From: Clostridiales bacterium
GTDB lineage: Bacteria > Bacillota > Clostridia > Christensenellales > CAG-138
Length of the DNA stretch: 59,149 bases
NCBI GenBank assembly: GCA_012517905.1
Contig: JAAYUE010000005.1
Span: 1-59,149, forward strand
Reading direction: 5' to 3'
Below are positions 51,858 to 59,149 of the stretch, piece after piece (position 1 is the stretch's first letter; every line of letters starts with the position of its first letter). A program made the translations under genes and the position numbers. The notes beneath the pieces are model-generated. The model did not search any database. It was not told where the DNA came from and saw only the letters and a list, made by a program, of their open reading frames with translations.

Positions 51858-52337
51858 TCACTGTATCGCGTGCAGCACTTTATACAACAGGTCGTAGAGT
51901 GTGGAGGCTTCTTCCTTTGTCAGCGGCAGGCATCTGCCGATCTGCTCCGGTATCTTCGCGGCGCGCGCCCTGAGCGCCTCGCCCGCGTCCGTAACCGAAA
52001 CGATCACGCTGCGTTCGTCCGCCGCGTTGCGCTGGCGGGAAACGAGCTTCTGCGCCTCCATCTTTTTCAGCAGAGGCGTCAGCGTTCCGCTGTCGAGATA
52101 AAGATGTTCGCCGAGTTCCTTCACGGTCAGAGATCGCTTTTCCCAGAGCACCATCATGGCGATGTACTGCGTATAGGTCAGCCCGATCTCGTCGAGAAAC
52201 GGCTTATAGAGCCGCACAACCTCCTTGGACACCGCATAGAGCGGAAAACAAAGCTGATTTTGCAGCAGCAGCGCGTCATACGCGCCGTCTCCCGTTCCAA
52301 CGCAGGGCGCGAAGGATGGTTTGGTTTCTTTGTTCAT
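51858..52337 (-). CDS. ohrR: OhrR-type MarR-family redox repressor
   Basis: This 159-residue MarR protein carries the OhrR sensing Cys in LLLQNQLCFPLYAVSKEV (Cys30). Conserved Tyr residues follow (YTQYIAMMVLWE) and the winged HTH is LGEHLYLDSGTLTPLLKKME. OhrR senses organic hydroperoxides by oxidation of that Cys. The ATG at 52337 has AAAGGGAG upstream. It is downstream of the glutathione peroxidase gene and probably represses the shared promoter at 52905. Confidence 0.92.
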   Translation of the reverse strand: MNKETKPSFAPCVGTGDGAYDALLLQNQLCFPLYAVSKEVVRLYKPFLDEIGLTYTQYIAMMVLWEKRSLTVKELGEHLYLDSGTLTPLLKKMEAQKLVSRQRNAADERSVIVSVTDAGEALRARAAKIPEQIGRCLPLTKEEASTLYDLLYKVLHAIQ

Positions 52338-52398
52338 TTCAATCGCTCCCTTTCGTGGTTCGACCGAGGTCTGGTGTTGCCGGATCGTTCGCCCGCCG

Positions 52399-52872
52399 TC
52401 ACAGCAGCGCGACGATGTCCTTTTCGATGTTTTCGGGCGTATCGGCAGGCGCAAAGCGCTTAACTACATTGCCTTCGCGATCGATGAGAAACTTGGTAAA
52501 GTTCCATTTGATGGCCGCGCCGGTGATGCCTTTTTTCTCGCTCTTGAGAAACTTATAAAGCGCGCTGGCGTTTCTGCCGTTGACGTCGATCTTGGCAAAC
52601 CGCGGGAAAGTCGTGCCATAGTTCAGCGTGCAAAAGCTCTGGATCTCTTCGATCGTTCCGGGCGCCTGATTGCCAAACTGGTTGCAGGGGAAATCCAGAA
52701 TTTCAAACCCCTTGTCCTTATATGCGTCGTAGAGCTTCTGCAGGCCTTCATACTGGGGTGTAAATCCGCAGCCTGTGGCGGTGTTGACGACGAGGAGCAC
52801 CTTTCCTTTGAAATCCGCAAGCGAAACGTCTTCGCCCGCTCTTCCCTTGACGGTTATATCATAGAAACGCAT
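52399..52872 (-). CDS. glutathione-peroxidase-family thiol peroxidase (Cys type)
   Basis: This 157-residue enzyme reduces hydroperoxides with an active Cys35 ([11 protein letters not shown]). The other tetrad residues are present: Gln69 in [10 protein letters not shown], and Trp123-Asn124 in KWNFTKF. Bacterial Cys-type members usually use thioredoxin and not glutathione. AGGAG lies 9 nt before the ATG. It is the first gene of an operon with OhrR, so it is peroxide-inducible. Confidence 0.93.
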   Translation of the reverse strand: MRFYDITVKGRAGEDVSLADFKGKVLLVVNTATGCGFTPQYEGLQKLYDAYKDKGFEILDFPCNQFGNQAPGTIEEIQSFCTLNYGTTFPRFAKIDVNGRNASALYKFLKSEKKGITGAAIKWNFTKFLIDREGNVVKRFAPADTPENIEKDIVALL

Positions 52873-52904
52873 TGTCGTAATCTCCTTTCGTTTTTTACAA
52901 TTTG

Positions 52905-52952
52905 ATTTTACTCAATATATTTGGTTTTGTCAAGAATAATTATCAAATATAT
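52905..52952 (-). promoter_or_regulatory. promoter and OhrR operator candidate of the peroxidase operon
   Basis: On the minus strand TTGACA (52928-52933) and TAAAAT (52905-52910) are 17 bp apart. ATATATTTG (52915-52923) and CAAATATAT (52944-52952) are perfect 9-bp inverted arms about three helical turns apart. They bracket the -35, where a repressor dimer pair would block polymerase. Confidence 0.75.
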
Positions 52953-53003
52953 TATTTTTCACCTTTATTCCTGATATTTTAAGAATAACATCCTTCTCTT
53001 GCC

Positions 53004-53052
53004 GCAGAAACAGAATTGGGCCGCCGTTTCCGGCGACCCGATTCTGTTTCGG
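53004..53052. terminator. long GC-rich hairpin downstream of hsp20
   Basis: CAGAAACAGAATTGGG and CCCGATTCTGTTTCGG pair with two mismatches, and an inner CGCCG/CGGCG with a TTTC loop completes about 20 bp. There is no T-run, so termination efficiency is uncertain. Confidence 0.5.
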
Positions 53053-53077
53053 TGGGGTACCCCCAACAATGGTGTTA

Positions 53078-53512
53078 TTACGCGATCTCCAGCTTGCGGG
53101 AAGCGGGAAGCGTCTCCTGCTGCTTGGGCAAAGTCAGCTTCAGGATGCCGTCCTCATACGCGGCCGAAACGTCTTCGGTGCGGATGCCGGTCATGTCGAA
53201 GCTGCGGGAGAAGCTGCCGTAGCAGCGCTCGCGCTTGACGAAATTGCCCTTGCCGTCCTTCTCCTCGGTGTTCTCGGAGCGCTCGGCGCGGATGGTCAGC
53301 GTGTAGCCTTCGATGTTGACGGCGATGTCTTCCTTCTTAAACCCGGGCAATTCGGCCTCGAGCATATAGTTCTCGCCGTTGTCGCGGATGTCGGTCTTGA
53401 AGTCGCGGACTGCGCTCTCTCCAAAGAAGCGGCGCTGCATCTCTTCGAGTTCGTCAAAGGGATTGTAGAACGTCAGGTTGCGCTTTCTGCCATAAGGTAC
53501 TAATTCGAACAT
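53078..53512 (-). CDS. hsp20: Hsp20 small heat-shock chaperone
   Basis: The 144 residues hold an alpha-crystallin domain (about 40-140): DIRDNGENYMLEAELPGFKKEDI, the I-x-I/GIL segment GILKLTLPK, and FSRSFDM. It holds unfolded proteins for refolding. I prefer the ATG at 53512 with GGAGG 9 nt upstream; an ATG two codons earlier is too close to that site. A CIRCE element lies 160 bp upstream. Confidence 0.93.
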   Translation of the reverse strand: MFELVPYGRKRNLTFYNPFDELEEMQRRFFGESAVRDFKTDIRDNGENYMLEAELPGFKKEDIAVNIEGYTLTIRAERSENTEEKDGKGNFVKRERCYGSFSRSFDMTGIRTEDVSAAYEDGILKLTLPKQQETLPASRKLEIA

Positions 53513-53672
53513 ATCCATTCTCCTCCTTTGGAAAATATGATGATTCTTGTTGCGCCGATCCCCGGCGCCGGGGTTGTTGACTATGGGTTTAAAGCCTTTC
53601 CTTTCGGAACAACTGTATCTTACACAATAATCTTTACAAAAAAACAGACAGGTTGTAATGGAATTGTGAAAT

Positions 53673-53699
53673 TTAGCACTCATCTCTCAAGAGTGCTGA
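53673..53699 (-). promoter_or_regulatory. CIRCE element (HrcA operator) of hsp20
   Basis: TTAGCACTC-N9-GAGTGCTGA matches the CIRCE consensus TTAGCACTC-N9-GAGTGCTAA with one change. A minus-strand TATAAT (53699-53704) touches its edge, so HrcA would block the hsp20 promoter. Confidence 0.92.
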
Positions 53700-53748
53700 T
53701 TATATTGCGCGCAATCTTGTTTTTGCGTGGCAACCGCCCTTTTGCAAC

Positions 53749-53774
53749 AAAAAAACCGCCGCAAAAGCGGCGGT
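53749..53774 (-). terminator. terminator of the PrsW gene
   Basis: On the minus strand ACCGCCGC-TTTT-GCGGCGGT is followed by a T-run. Confidence 0.88.
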
Positions 53775-53790
53775 CGATTCAGCAGTTTCC

Positions 53791-54510
53791 TCACACCGGC
53801 TGGTCGGTTCTGGACTCCTTTTTCACAAGCCGGATGACCACGATGTACATGACAATGACGAACGCCACGAAAAACAGCGTGGAGAGCACGGTGCCCATCA
53901 GCGCGCAGGCGTCGTAGAACCCGTGCAGCAGCACCGCGACGAGATATCCCGCCAAGAGGTTGAGCCGCCGCCAGCGCGCGTTTCCAACGTCCGAACACAG
54001 CTTTGCGCGCGAGTAGAAATATCCCATGAACACCGCAAATCCCATATGCGCGGGGATGGCGAGCAGCGCGCGAAAGATCGCCGTGGTCAGCCCGTAGCCC
54101 ATGACATAGCTGATGTTTTCAAACGCGGCGAACCCCAGCGAGACGAACACCGCGTAGACGATGCCGTCGAAGCGATAGTTGAAGTTGGGATCACGCCAGG
54201 TGCGCCAGAGCATGAAGAGGAATTTCGCTCCTTCCTCCACGACCGCAACGACGAGAAACGCCATGACGATCACAAACGCAGGGTCGTCCTCCCCCATAAA
54301 GCGCAGCAGCAGATTCTTGCCGACGGACTCGACCGCTACGGCGACGAGCGCCGCCGCCACGCCGAGGAACACCAACCCCGTGAGCATCCCCTTCGGCTCT
54401 TTTTCCACAGTGTCCTTGCGGTAGATATAGCGCATCAAAAACAGCGCGGGTAGCAGCGCCGCGAGCAGATAGACGATGACGACCGCAACGGTCGGCAACA
54501 CCAGCAACAT
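53791..54510 (-). CDS. prsW: PrsW-family intramembrane protease
   Basis: This 239-residue protein has about eight helices with the PrsW motifs: VVEEGAKF (catalytic Glu pair), FDGIVYAVFVSLGFAAFENI, AIPAHMGFAVFMGYF and LLHGFYDA. PrsW proteases cut anti-sigma factors such as RsiW. The ATG at 54510 is preferred; the frame could extend to 54528. No sigma or anti-sigma gene is visible nearby. Confidence 0.9.
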   Translation of the reverse strand: MLLVLPTVAVVIVYLLAALLPALFLMRYIYRKDTVEKEPKGMLTGLVFLGVAAALVAVAVESVGKNLLLRFMGEDDPAFVIVMAFLVVAVVEEGAKFLFMLWRTWRDPNFNYRFDGIVYAVFVSLGFAAFENISYVMGYGLTTAIFRALLAIPAHMGFAVFMGYFYSRAKLCSDVGNARWRRLNLLAGYLVAVLLHGFYDACALMGTVLSTLFFVAFVIVMYIVVIRLVKKESRTDQPV

Positions 54511-54543
54511 AGGAATCCCGCCTTTCAAAAACTTTCCGCCGCA

Positions 54544-55023
54544 TTATGCGTTCGGATTGCAGAGGTTTCTGTGCTTGCCCGTCACTTCGTCGAGGACGAT
54601 GCGGTACACATTCGTGATGTCCATCACGTTTTCGGGGCACGCCTGCGCGCGGACGCCGCAGTGCTCCAGCAGCAGCCGGATGCCCTTCTCCGCCTCCTGC
54701 GCTTCGAGCAGCTCGACGCGGCCGTATCCGATTACGCTTTCATAGTCGCAGGTATATCCGCCGCGCCCGTTTTCGACAAATCCGTGGCAGAGGTCCGCCT
54801 CCACGCACACGCGCGGCAGCTTGTCGAGCAGGGCGGCCTTTCGCCCCTCCTGCGCGCCGTGGAAATAGACGGCGATCGCTCCGTCCCGCCGCTCAAACCC
54901 GAATGATACGGGCACGACATACGGCGCGTCCGTGTCGCAGATGCCGATTCGGACGGTGTCGCAGCGATCGAGAATATCGGCGATGCCCTGCGGCGTTTTG
55001 ACCTCCCGGTCTTCTTTTCTCAT
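54544..55023 (-). CDS. pyridoxamine 5'-phosphate oxidase-like flavin protein
   Basis: This 159-residue split-barrel protein has the pattern of the NimA/PNPOx-like family: IGICDTDAPYVVPVSFGFE, IAVYFHGAQEGRKAALL, VCVEADLCHG and YESVIGYGRVELL. Such proteins bind FMN or similar cofactors; some reduce nitro compounds. The ATG at 55023 has GGAG 6 nt upstream. It is on the same strand as PrsW, 33 bp apart. Confidence 0.88.
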   Translation of the reverse strand: MRKEDREVKTPQGIADILDRCDTVRIGICDTDAPYVVPVSFGFERRDGAIAVYFHGAQEGRKAALLDKLPRVCVEADLCHGFVENGRGGYTCDYESVIGYGRVELLEAQEAEKGIRLLLEHCGVRAQACPENVMDITNVYRIVLDEVTGKHRNLCNPNA

Positions 55024-55256
55024 ACGGTTCTCCAAGTTGAGTCGATTTTCTTGAGAATACCACAAAATACCGACACAAAAAAGTATAAAATCCGTCAATC
55101 CACACGAAAAGGCGGTCAATCCGACGCGATTGCGATCGCTTTGTGGAAATCCGTGCGGGATTGTGCTATCATTTTTTTAACTTCCTCCCGCCGCCGGTCA
55201 AGGCGGCCCGGCGCATTCTCTTTCGACGCCTCCATCCGGTTTAGGACGATGATTGT

Positions 55257-56336
55257 ATGCGGCAAAAGCGATCCAACGTTTACAAGGCGAATCTTTCCAT
55301 CCTCGCCGTCATCATCATGGCGGTCGTCACGCTCGCGAGCGTGTTCATTTACCGCGCGCTGATCGACCGCACGTTTAAGCTCGACACGGGCGGAACGCAG
55401 TTTTACGCCCACCATATCGCCATGGTGACGGAATCCCACTCCGACCCGTTCTGGAAAAACGTCTGGCTTGCGGCAAAGGACGAGGGCGGCAAGAAAGACG
55501 CCTATGTCGAATGGATCGGCAACTCGCTGACCGAGCAGTATCCGCTCGCCACGCTCCTGCAGATGGCCATCTCCGCCAAGGTGGACGGCATCCTGATCCA
55601 GCCCGACGGCTCGGACGAGGTCAAGGAACTGATCGCAAGCGCCATCGAAAGCGGCATCCCCGTCATCACGGTCATGTCGGACGCCACCGGCAGCGGCCGG
55701 CAGGGGTTCGTCGGCTACAACAGCTACGACCTCGGCCAGCTCTACGGCCAGCAGGTGCGCGCCGCGATGTCCCCGGTCGCGGGCGAATACCACGTCGTCC
55801 TGCTCTTTGGCAGCGACGTTTCGGAAAACGCGCAAAACATCGTCTACTCAAGCATTAAGGAAAGCCTCGAAGGCACCAGCGCTACGCTGGACGTGGTCAA
55901 CATCGACAACAGCAACGTCTTTTCCGCCGAGGAAGCCATCCGCGAGCTCGTCGTCACCCAGCCCGCGCTGATAGCGGACGCGGCCACGCCGCCGCAACTC
56001 GGCAAAACCTATGGGCCGGATATCCTCATCTGTCTGAACGCGACGAACACCGTCTGCGCCTATCAGGCGGTGGTGGACCACAACAAGGTCGGCCAGATCC
56101 AGATCCTCGGCTATTACGACTCGGACGAAATCCTCACCGCCGTGGAAAAGCGCGTCATCCAGGCGACCGTCGCCGTGGACGCGGCCCGCGTCGGCGCTTC
56201 GAGCGTGGACGCGCTGATGGAATACCTCGAGCTGGGCCGCACGAGCGACTTCACGCCCGTCGGACTCACGCTGGTCACCGCGGGAAATGTCGGCGAATAC
56301 CGAACGCTGATCGCGGGAACGGAGGCGGGCGAATGA
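55257..56336 (+). CDS. membrane-anchored sugar-binding sensor protein (XylFII-like)
   Basis: The 359 residues start with one membrane helix (about 13-33) that has no lipobox Cys. A Peripla_BP_4 domain follows outside the cell (HHIAMVTESHSDPFWKNV, VDGILIQPDGSD, GFVGYNSYDLGQ). No transporter genes follow; the histidine kinase gene overlaps its stop (ATGA, 56333-56336). This matches XylFII-LytS-type systems, where a binding protein presents the sugar to the kinase. Confidence 0.88.
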   Translation: MRQKRSNVYKANLSILAVIIMAVVTLASVFIYRALIDRTFKLDTGGTQFYAHHIAMVTESHSDPFWKNVWLAAKDEGGKKDAYVEWIGNSLTEQYPLATLLQMAISAKVDGILIQPDGSDEVKELIASAIESGIPVITVMSDATGSGRQGFVGYNSYDLGQLYGQQVRAAMSPVAGEYHVVLLFGSDVSENAQNIVYSSIKESLEGTSATLDVVNIDNSNVFSAEEAIRELVVTQPALIADAATPPQLGKTYGPDILICLNATNTVCAYQAVVDHNKVGQIQILGYYDSDEILTAVEKRVIQATVAVDAARVGASSVDALMEYLELGRTSDFTPVGLTLVTAGNVGEYRTLIAGTEAGE

Positions 56337-57841
56337 AATTTCTCTCCCGCGTACATCGAACGTTCATCGATCTGCCGCTGCGCACGAAGCTCGTGCTCGT
56401 GTTCGCGTTCACCATGTTCATGGTCGCCTTCGTCAACATCTATATGCACATCAGCATCAACAGCGTCGTCGGCACCATCGACAAAGTGTACGCCAGCAAC
56501 GTCAGCCTCAACCAGCTCATGGGCGCGCTGGACGACGTGCAGGAAAACATGTTTCGCTATCTCAACACGAAGAGCACCGCCGCGCTGAACGACTATTACC
56601 TCAGCGAGCAGTCCTACAGCGAGCAGATCACGAGCCTGAACGACCAGCCGACGGACAACGAGCTCAAGCTCACCGAGAAAAACATCCGAAACATCTCCGG
56701 CGAATACCTCAAGCTCACCGCCGCAGCCGTCGCCGCCAAGCGCGGACGGGACGTGGAGCTCTACCGCTCCATCTACGAGGACGCGAGCAAGCTCTACGGC
56801 TACCTCGACACCTACATCAACGAGCTCAACAACGCGCGCTTCAAGACCAACGCAGAGAGCTATAACACGCTGCGCTCGTCGCTGAAATACATGCAGACCT
56901 TCAGCACGGTCATCCTCTTTGTCGCCATCACGGGCAATATGTTTGTGCTGATGCTGCTTTCCAGCACCATCACCAAGCCCCTCACGAAGCTCGCGCGGCA
57001 GGCCGAGCAGGTCGGCAAAGGCGACTTCGACATCGACTTCATCACCGTGGAGTCGCGGGACGAGGTCGGCGTGCTGGCGGATGCGTTCAACCAGATGACG
57101 GACAGCCTGCAGGAGCACGTCGACCAGATCAAGACGCGCATGGCGGAGGAAAGCCGGCTGAAGGAAACGCAGCTTCGCATGGAAAACAGCCTGAAAGAGA
57201 GCCAGCTGATCTTCCTGCAGTCCCAGATCAACCCGCACTTTCTCTACAACACGCTCAACGCCGGCGCGCAGCTGGCCATGATGGAGGGCGCGGAAAAGAC
57301 CACGCTCTTCATCGAAAACCTCGCGGACTTCTTTCGATACAGCGTCAAGCATACGGGCCAGACGTCGAGCCTTGCGGACGAGATCAGCCAGGTGGAGACG
57401 TATCTGCACATCATCAACGTGCGCTTCTCCGGCGAAATCCAATACGTCAAGCGCATCGAAGGGCTCGTGGAGCGCATCACTCTGCCCGGCGTCATCCTGC
57501 AGCCCATCGTTGAAAACGCGATCAATCACGGGCTTCGGGACGTCAAGTGGGGAAAGCGCATCGAGCTGAGCGCGCTCGAAGAGGAGGATCGCATCCTCGT
57601 CACCATCGCCGACAACGGCAAAGGCATGACCCGAAAGGAGATCGAAGCCGTGCTCGTCGGCCAGCCGGCGGCCATCGAAATGGACGGCCAGCAGCACCGC
57701 GGAACCGGCCTGAAAAACGTCATCGAGCGGCTGCGCATCTATTTCGGCATCCACGACGTATTCGAAATCGCAAGCGACGGCCCCGGGCGCGGCACCGCCG
57801 TCACCATCATCATCCCCAAGCGCAGCGAGCACGGCGCATAG
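56333..57841 (+). CDS. sensor histidine kinase, YesM/LytS type
   Basis: The 502 residues have two membrane helices (about 18-40 and 190-212) flanking an outside domain of about 150 residues, then HAMP (about 212-262). The His_kinase domain has QSQINPHFLYNTLN with the phospho-His at 302. An ATPase domain follows: IVENAINHGL, ADNGKGMT, GTGLKNVIERL. It likely reads the sugar-bound state of the protein encoded just before it and phosphorylates the following regulator. Confidence 0.94.
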   Translation: MKFLSRVHRTFIDLPLRTKLVLVFAFTMFMVAFVNIYMHISINSVVGTIDKVYASNVSLNQLMGALDDVQENMFRYLNTKSTAALNDYYLSEQSYSEQITSLNDQPTDNELKLTEKNIRNISGEYLKLTAAAVAAKRGRDVELYRSIYEDASKLYGYLDTYINELNNARFKTNAESYNTLRSSLKYMQTFSTVILFVAITGNMFVLMLLSSTITKPLTKLARQAEQVGKGDFDIDFITVESRDEVGVLADAFNQMTDSLQEHVDQIKTRMAEESRLKETQLRMENSLKESQLIFLQSQINPHFLYNTLNAGAQLAMMEGAEKTTLFIENLADFFRYSVKHTGQTSSLADEISQVETYLHIINVRFSGEIQYVKRIEGLVERITLPGVILQPIVENAINHGLRDVKWGKRIELSALEEEDRILVTIADNGKGMTRKEIEAVLVGQPAAIEMDGQQHRGTGLKNVIERLRIYFGIHDVFEIASDGPGRGTAVTIIIPKRSEHGA

Positions 57842-57887
57842 CCCCGCGCGCGGCGCGCATCATCAATTCTATCATCGGAGAGCATTC

Positions 57888-59149
57888 ATGTACAAAATTC
57901 TGCTGGCGGACGACGAGGGCATCGAACTCGACGCGCTGACGTTCATCCTCGAAAAAACCTTTCCCGGACAGTGCGTCGTCGAGACGGCGAAGACCGGCTA
58001 CGACGCGGTCCAGCTTGCCGAGCGCTTTCGCCCAGACATCGCGGTCATGGACATCCGCATGCCCGGCATCAACGGCATGGAGGCCATTCAGGCGATTCAG
58101 GCAACCTCGCCGGGCATCCTGTTTATCGTGCTCACCGCGTACGATAAATTTGAGTATGCCAAGGAGGCCATCCGCCTTTCGGTATTCGAGTTTTTGACCA
58201 AGCCCGTCAACCGCATGGTGTTTGCGGACGTGGTCCGCCGCGCCATGAACAAGGTGGACGCGGAGCGAAAGGCGCGCACCGCCGTGCTGAAAACGCGCGA
58301 GCGTATGGAAAACATGCTGCCCGTGCTCGAGAGCAGCTTTGTCTACATGCTGCTCATGCAGAGCGACGACCAGGCGGCCTATCAGCGGCTGTTTGACATG
58401 CTGGGCATCGAGTCCTCGTTTGCCACCGTCATGGTGCTGGAGCTGACCAAGATGCTTGGCGGGGATATTCTCGATCTGGACATCAAGGCCAGCGAGGTAT
58501 ACGCCTCCATTCGCGGACTCATCAAGGAGTCGTTCGTCTGCGTGGTCGGCCCCGCCATGGCAAACCGCGTCATCGTCGTGCGGCCCGCCGACGAGCCGGA
58601 AAACGAATATTACGAGCGCCTGCTGCTCATCGAGCAGGGGCGCGCGCTGGCGCACCGCGTGGAGGATAAGACCGGCGTGGAGTGCAAGCTCGGCATTGGC
58701 TCCACCGTGCCGATGAACCGCCTCTGCGAGAGCTATTCTCAGGCGGTCAAGTCCGTCAAGCACTGCAAGGGCATCGTGTCGCACTTCAACGACCTGCCGA
58801 TCGTTTCGGACTACGAAACCGGCTACCCCGTCGAGCGGGAGAAACATCTGGAAGAAATGATCCTCAAGGGCGACGCGCAGGCCGCGGCGGCGGACGCGGA
58901 GCTGTTTTTCCAGTGGATGGTGGAGCAGTATCCCAAGCATGACATGGCCATCCGCCTCAAGGTGCTGGAGTTCGTCATGCGCGCGGAATACAGCGTGTTT
59001 CACGAGGGCGGCGGCATCAAATATCACTTTCTCGACCGGGACGACTATCTCCAGACCGTGCTGGCGGCGGAGAACTATGAGGAGCTCAAGGGCTGGTTTT
59101 CCAGAAAAATCGCCGAAAACGCAAGAAACGTCTATACCAAGGCGGACGA
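57888..59149 (+). CDS. response regulator of YesN/AraC type, 3' end outside window
   Basis: The frame is open from ATG 57888 to the window end (420 codons). The receiver domain has LADDEG, the phospho-acceptor AVMDIRMPG (Asp55) and LTKPV (Lys105). Residues 130-420 match the long linker of YesN-like regulators. The AraC-type HTH expected at the C-terminus is cut off. It is 46 bp after the kinase and should activate sugar uptake genes beyond the window. Confidence 0.9.
   Translation, partial: MYKILLADDEGIELDALTFILEKTFPGQCVVETAKTGYDAVQLAERFRPDIAVMDIRMPGINGMEAIQAIQATSPGILFIVLTAYDKFEYAKEAIRLSVFEFLTKPVNRMVFADVVRRAMNKVDAERKARTAVLKTRERMENMLPVLESSFVYMLLMQSDDQAAYQRLFDMLGIESSFATVMVLELTKMLGGDILDLDIKASEVYASIRGLIKESFVCVVGPAMANRVIVVRPADEPENEYYERLLLIEQGRALAHRVEDKTGVECKLGIGSTVPMNRLCESYSQAVKSVKHCKGIVSHFNDLPIVSDYETGYPVEREKHLEEMILKGDAQAAAADAELFFQWMVEQYPKHDMAIRLKVLEFVMRAEYSVFHEGGGIKYHFLDRDDYLQTVLAAENYEELKGWFSRKIAENARNVYTKAD

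Noticed and set aside
1-59149. tRNA, rRNA, prophage, transposase or restriction/defence genes
   Set aside because: None was recognised by eye; a tRNAscan or HMM search could still find a missed tRNA or small gene.

Overview
The window reads as chromosomal DNA of a high-GC, anaerobic, saccharolytic Clostridia-type Firmicute. The signs are strong AGGAGG ribosome sites, frequent TTG/GTG starts, TTGACA/TATAAT promoters, a CIRCE element, two oxygen-sensitive glycyl radical enzymes (GREs), a YesM/YesN-type two-component system, PrsW, DUF5317 and a nitrosative-stress ferredoxin/regulator pair. No rRNA, tRNA, phage, transposase or CRISPR array was seen. The species cannot be named from the sequence alone.

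Layout. (1) 1-9,468 (-): the N-terminal 3,156 codons of a giant exported surface protein made of about 25 cadherin-like 'tandem-95' modules, behind a long structured 5' leader. (2) 10,069-14,438 (-): a cyclic-di-GMP block with a membrane GGDEF synthase, an HD-GYP phosphodiesterase, a DUF5317 membrane protein, a 25-residue membrane peptide inside an inverted-repeat leader, and an unrecognised protein. An EFR1-type ferredoxin follows. (3) 15,656-28,044 (-): DeoR and AraC regulators, then a GRE operon: PflD-like GRE, its activase, an atypical ROK-like protein, a shikimate-dehydrogenase-like protein without the shikimate-binding serines, and an RbsABC-type sugar importer. (4) 28,239-36,621: a second, YbiW-like GRE behind a ROK sugar kinase; opposite it a lyxose-isomerase/HAD/lactonase operon, a Gfo/Idh/MocA oxidoreductase and a second GRE activase. 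(5) 36,740-37,182: a 132-bp tandem repeat that forms an array of minus-strand terminators. (6) 38,060-41,933: divergent GntR and LacI regulators and a cytosolic GH9 glycosidase. (7) 42,000-46,960 (-): TetR, class III aminotransferase, FGGY kinase and a two-domain class II aldolase. (8) 47,303-55,023: radical SAM protein, hemolysin III, a Crp/Fnr regulator with a ferredoxin, GntR, an OhrR/glutathione peroxidase operon, Hsp20, PrsW and a PNPOx-like protein. (9) 55,257-59,149 (+): a membrane-anchored sugar-binding protein, a histidine kinase and a response regulator cut by the window end.

How it may work together (inference). From memory, the E. coli GREs YbiW and PflD open the rings of 1,5-anhydroglucitol-6-phosphate and 1,5-anhydromannitol-6-phosphate. 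This window holds one GRE resembling each, both linked to ROK-type kinases, one linked to an ABC sugar importer, and a nearby Gfo/Idh/MocA oxidoreductase of the family that includes 1,5-anhydrofructose reductase. A coherent reading is anaerobic use of anhydro-sugars or related cyclic polyols in which ABC import plus ROK phosphorylation replaces the phosphotransferase system. The AroE-like dehydrogenase and the atypical ROK-like protein of the first operon do not fit the known pathway and may mark a new branch.
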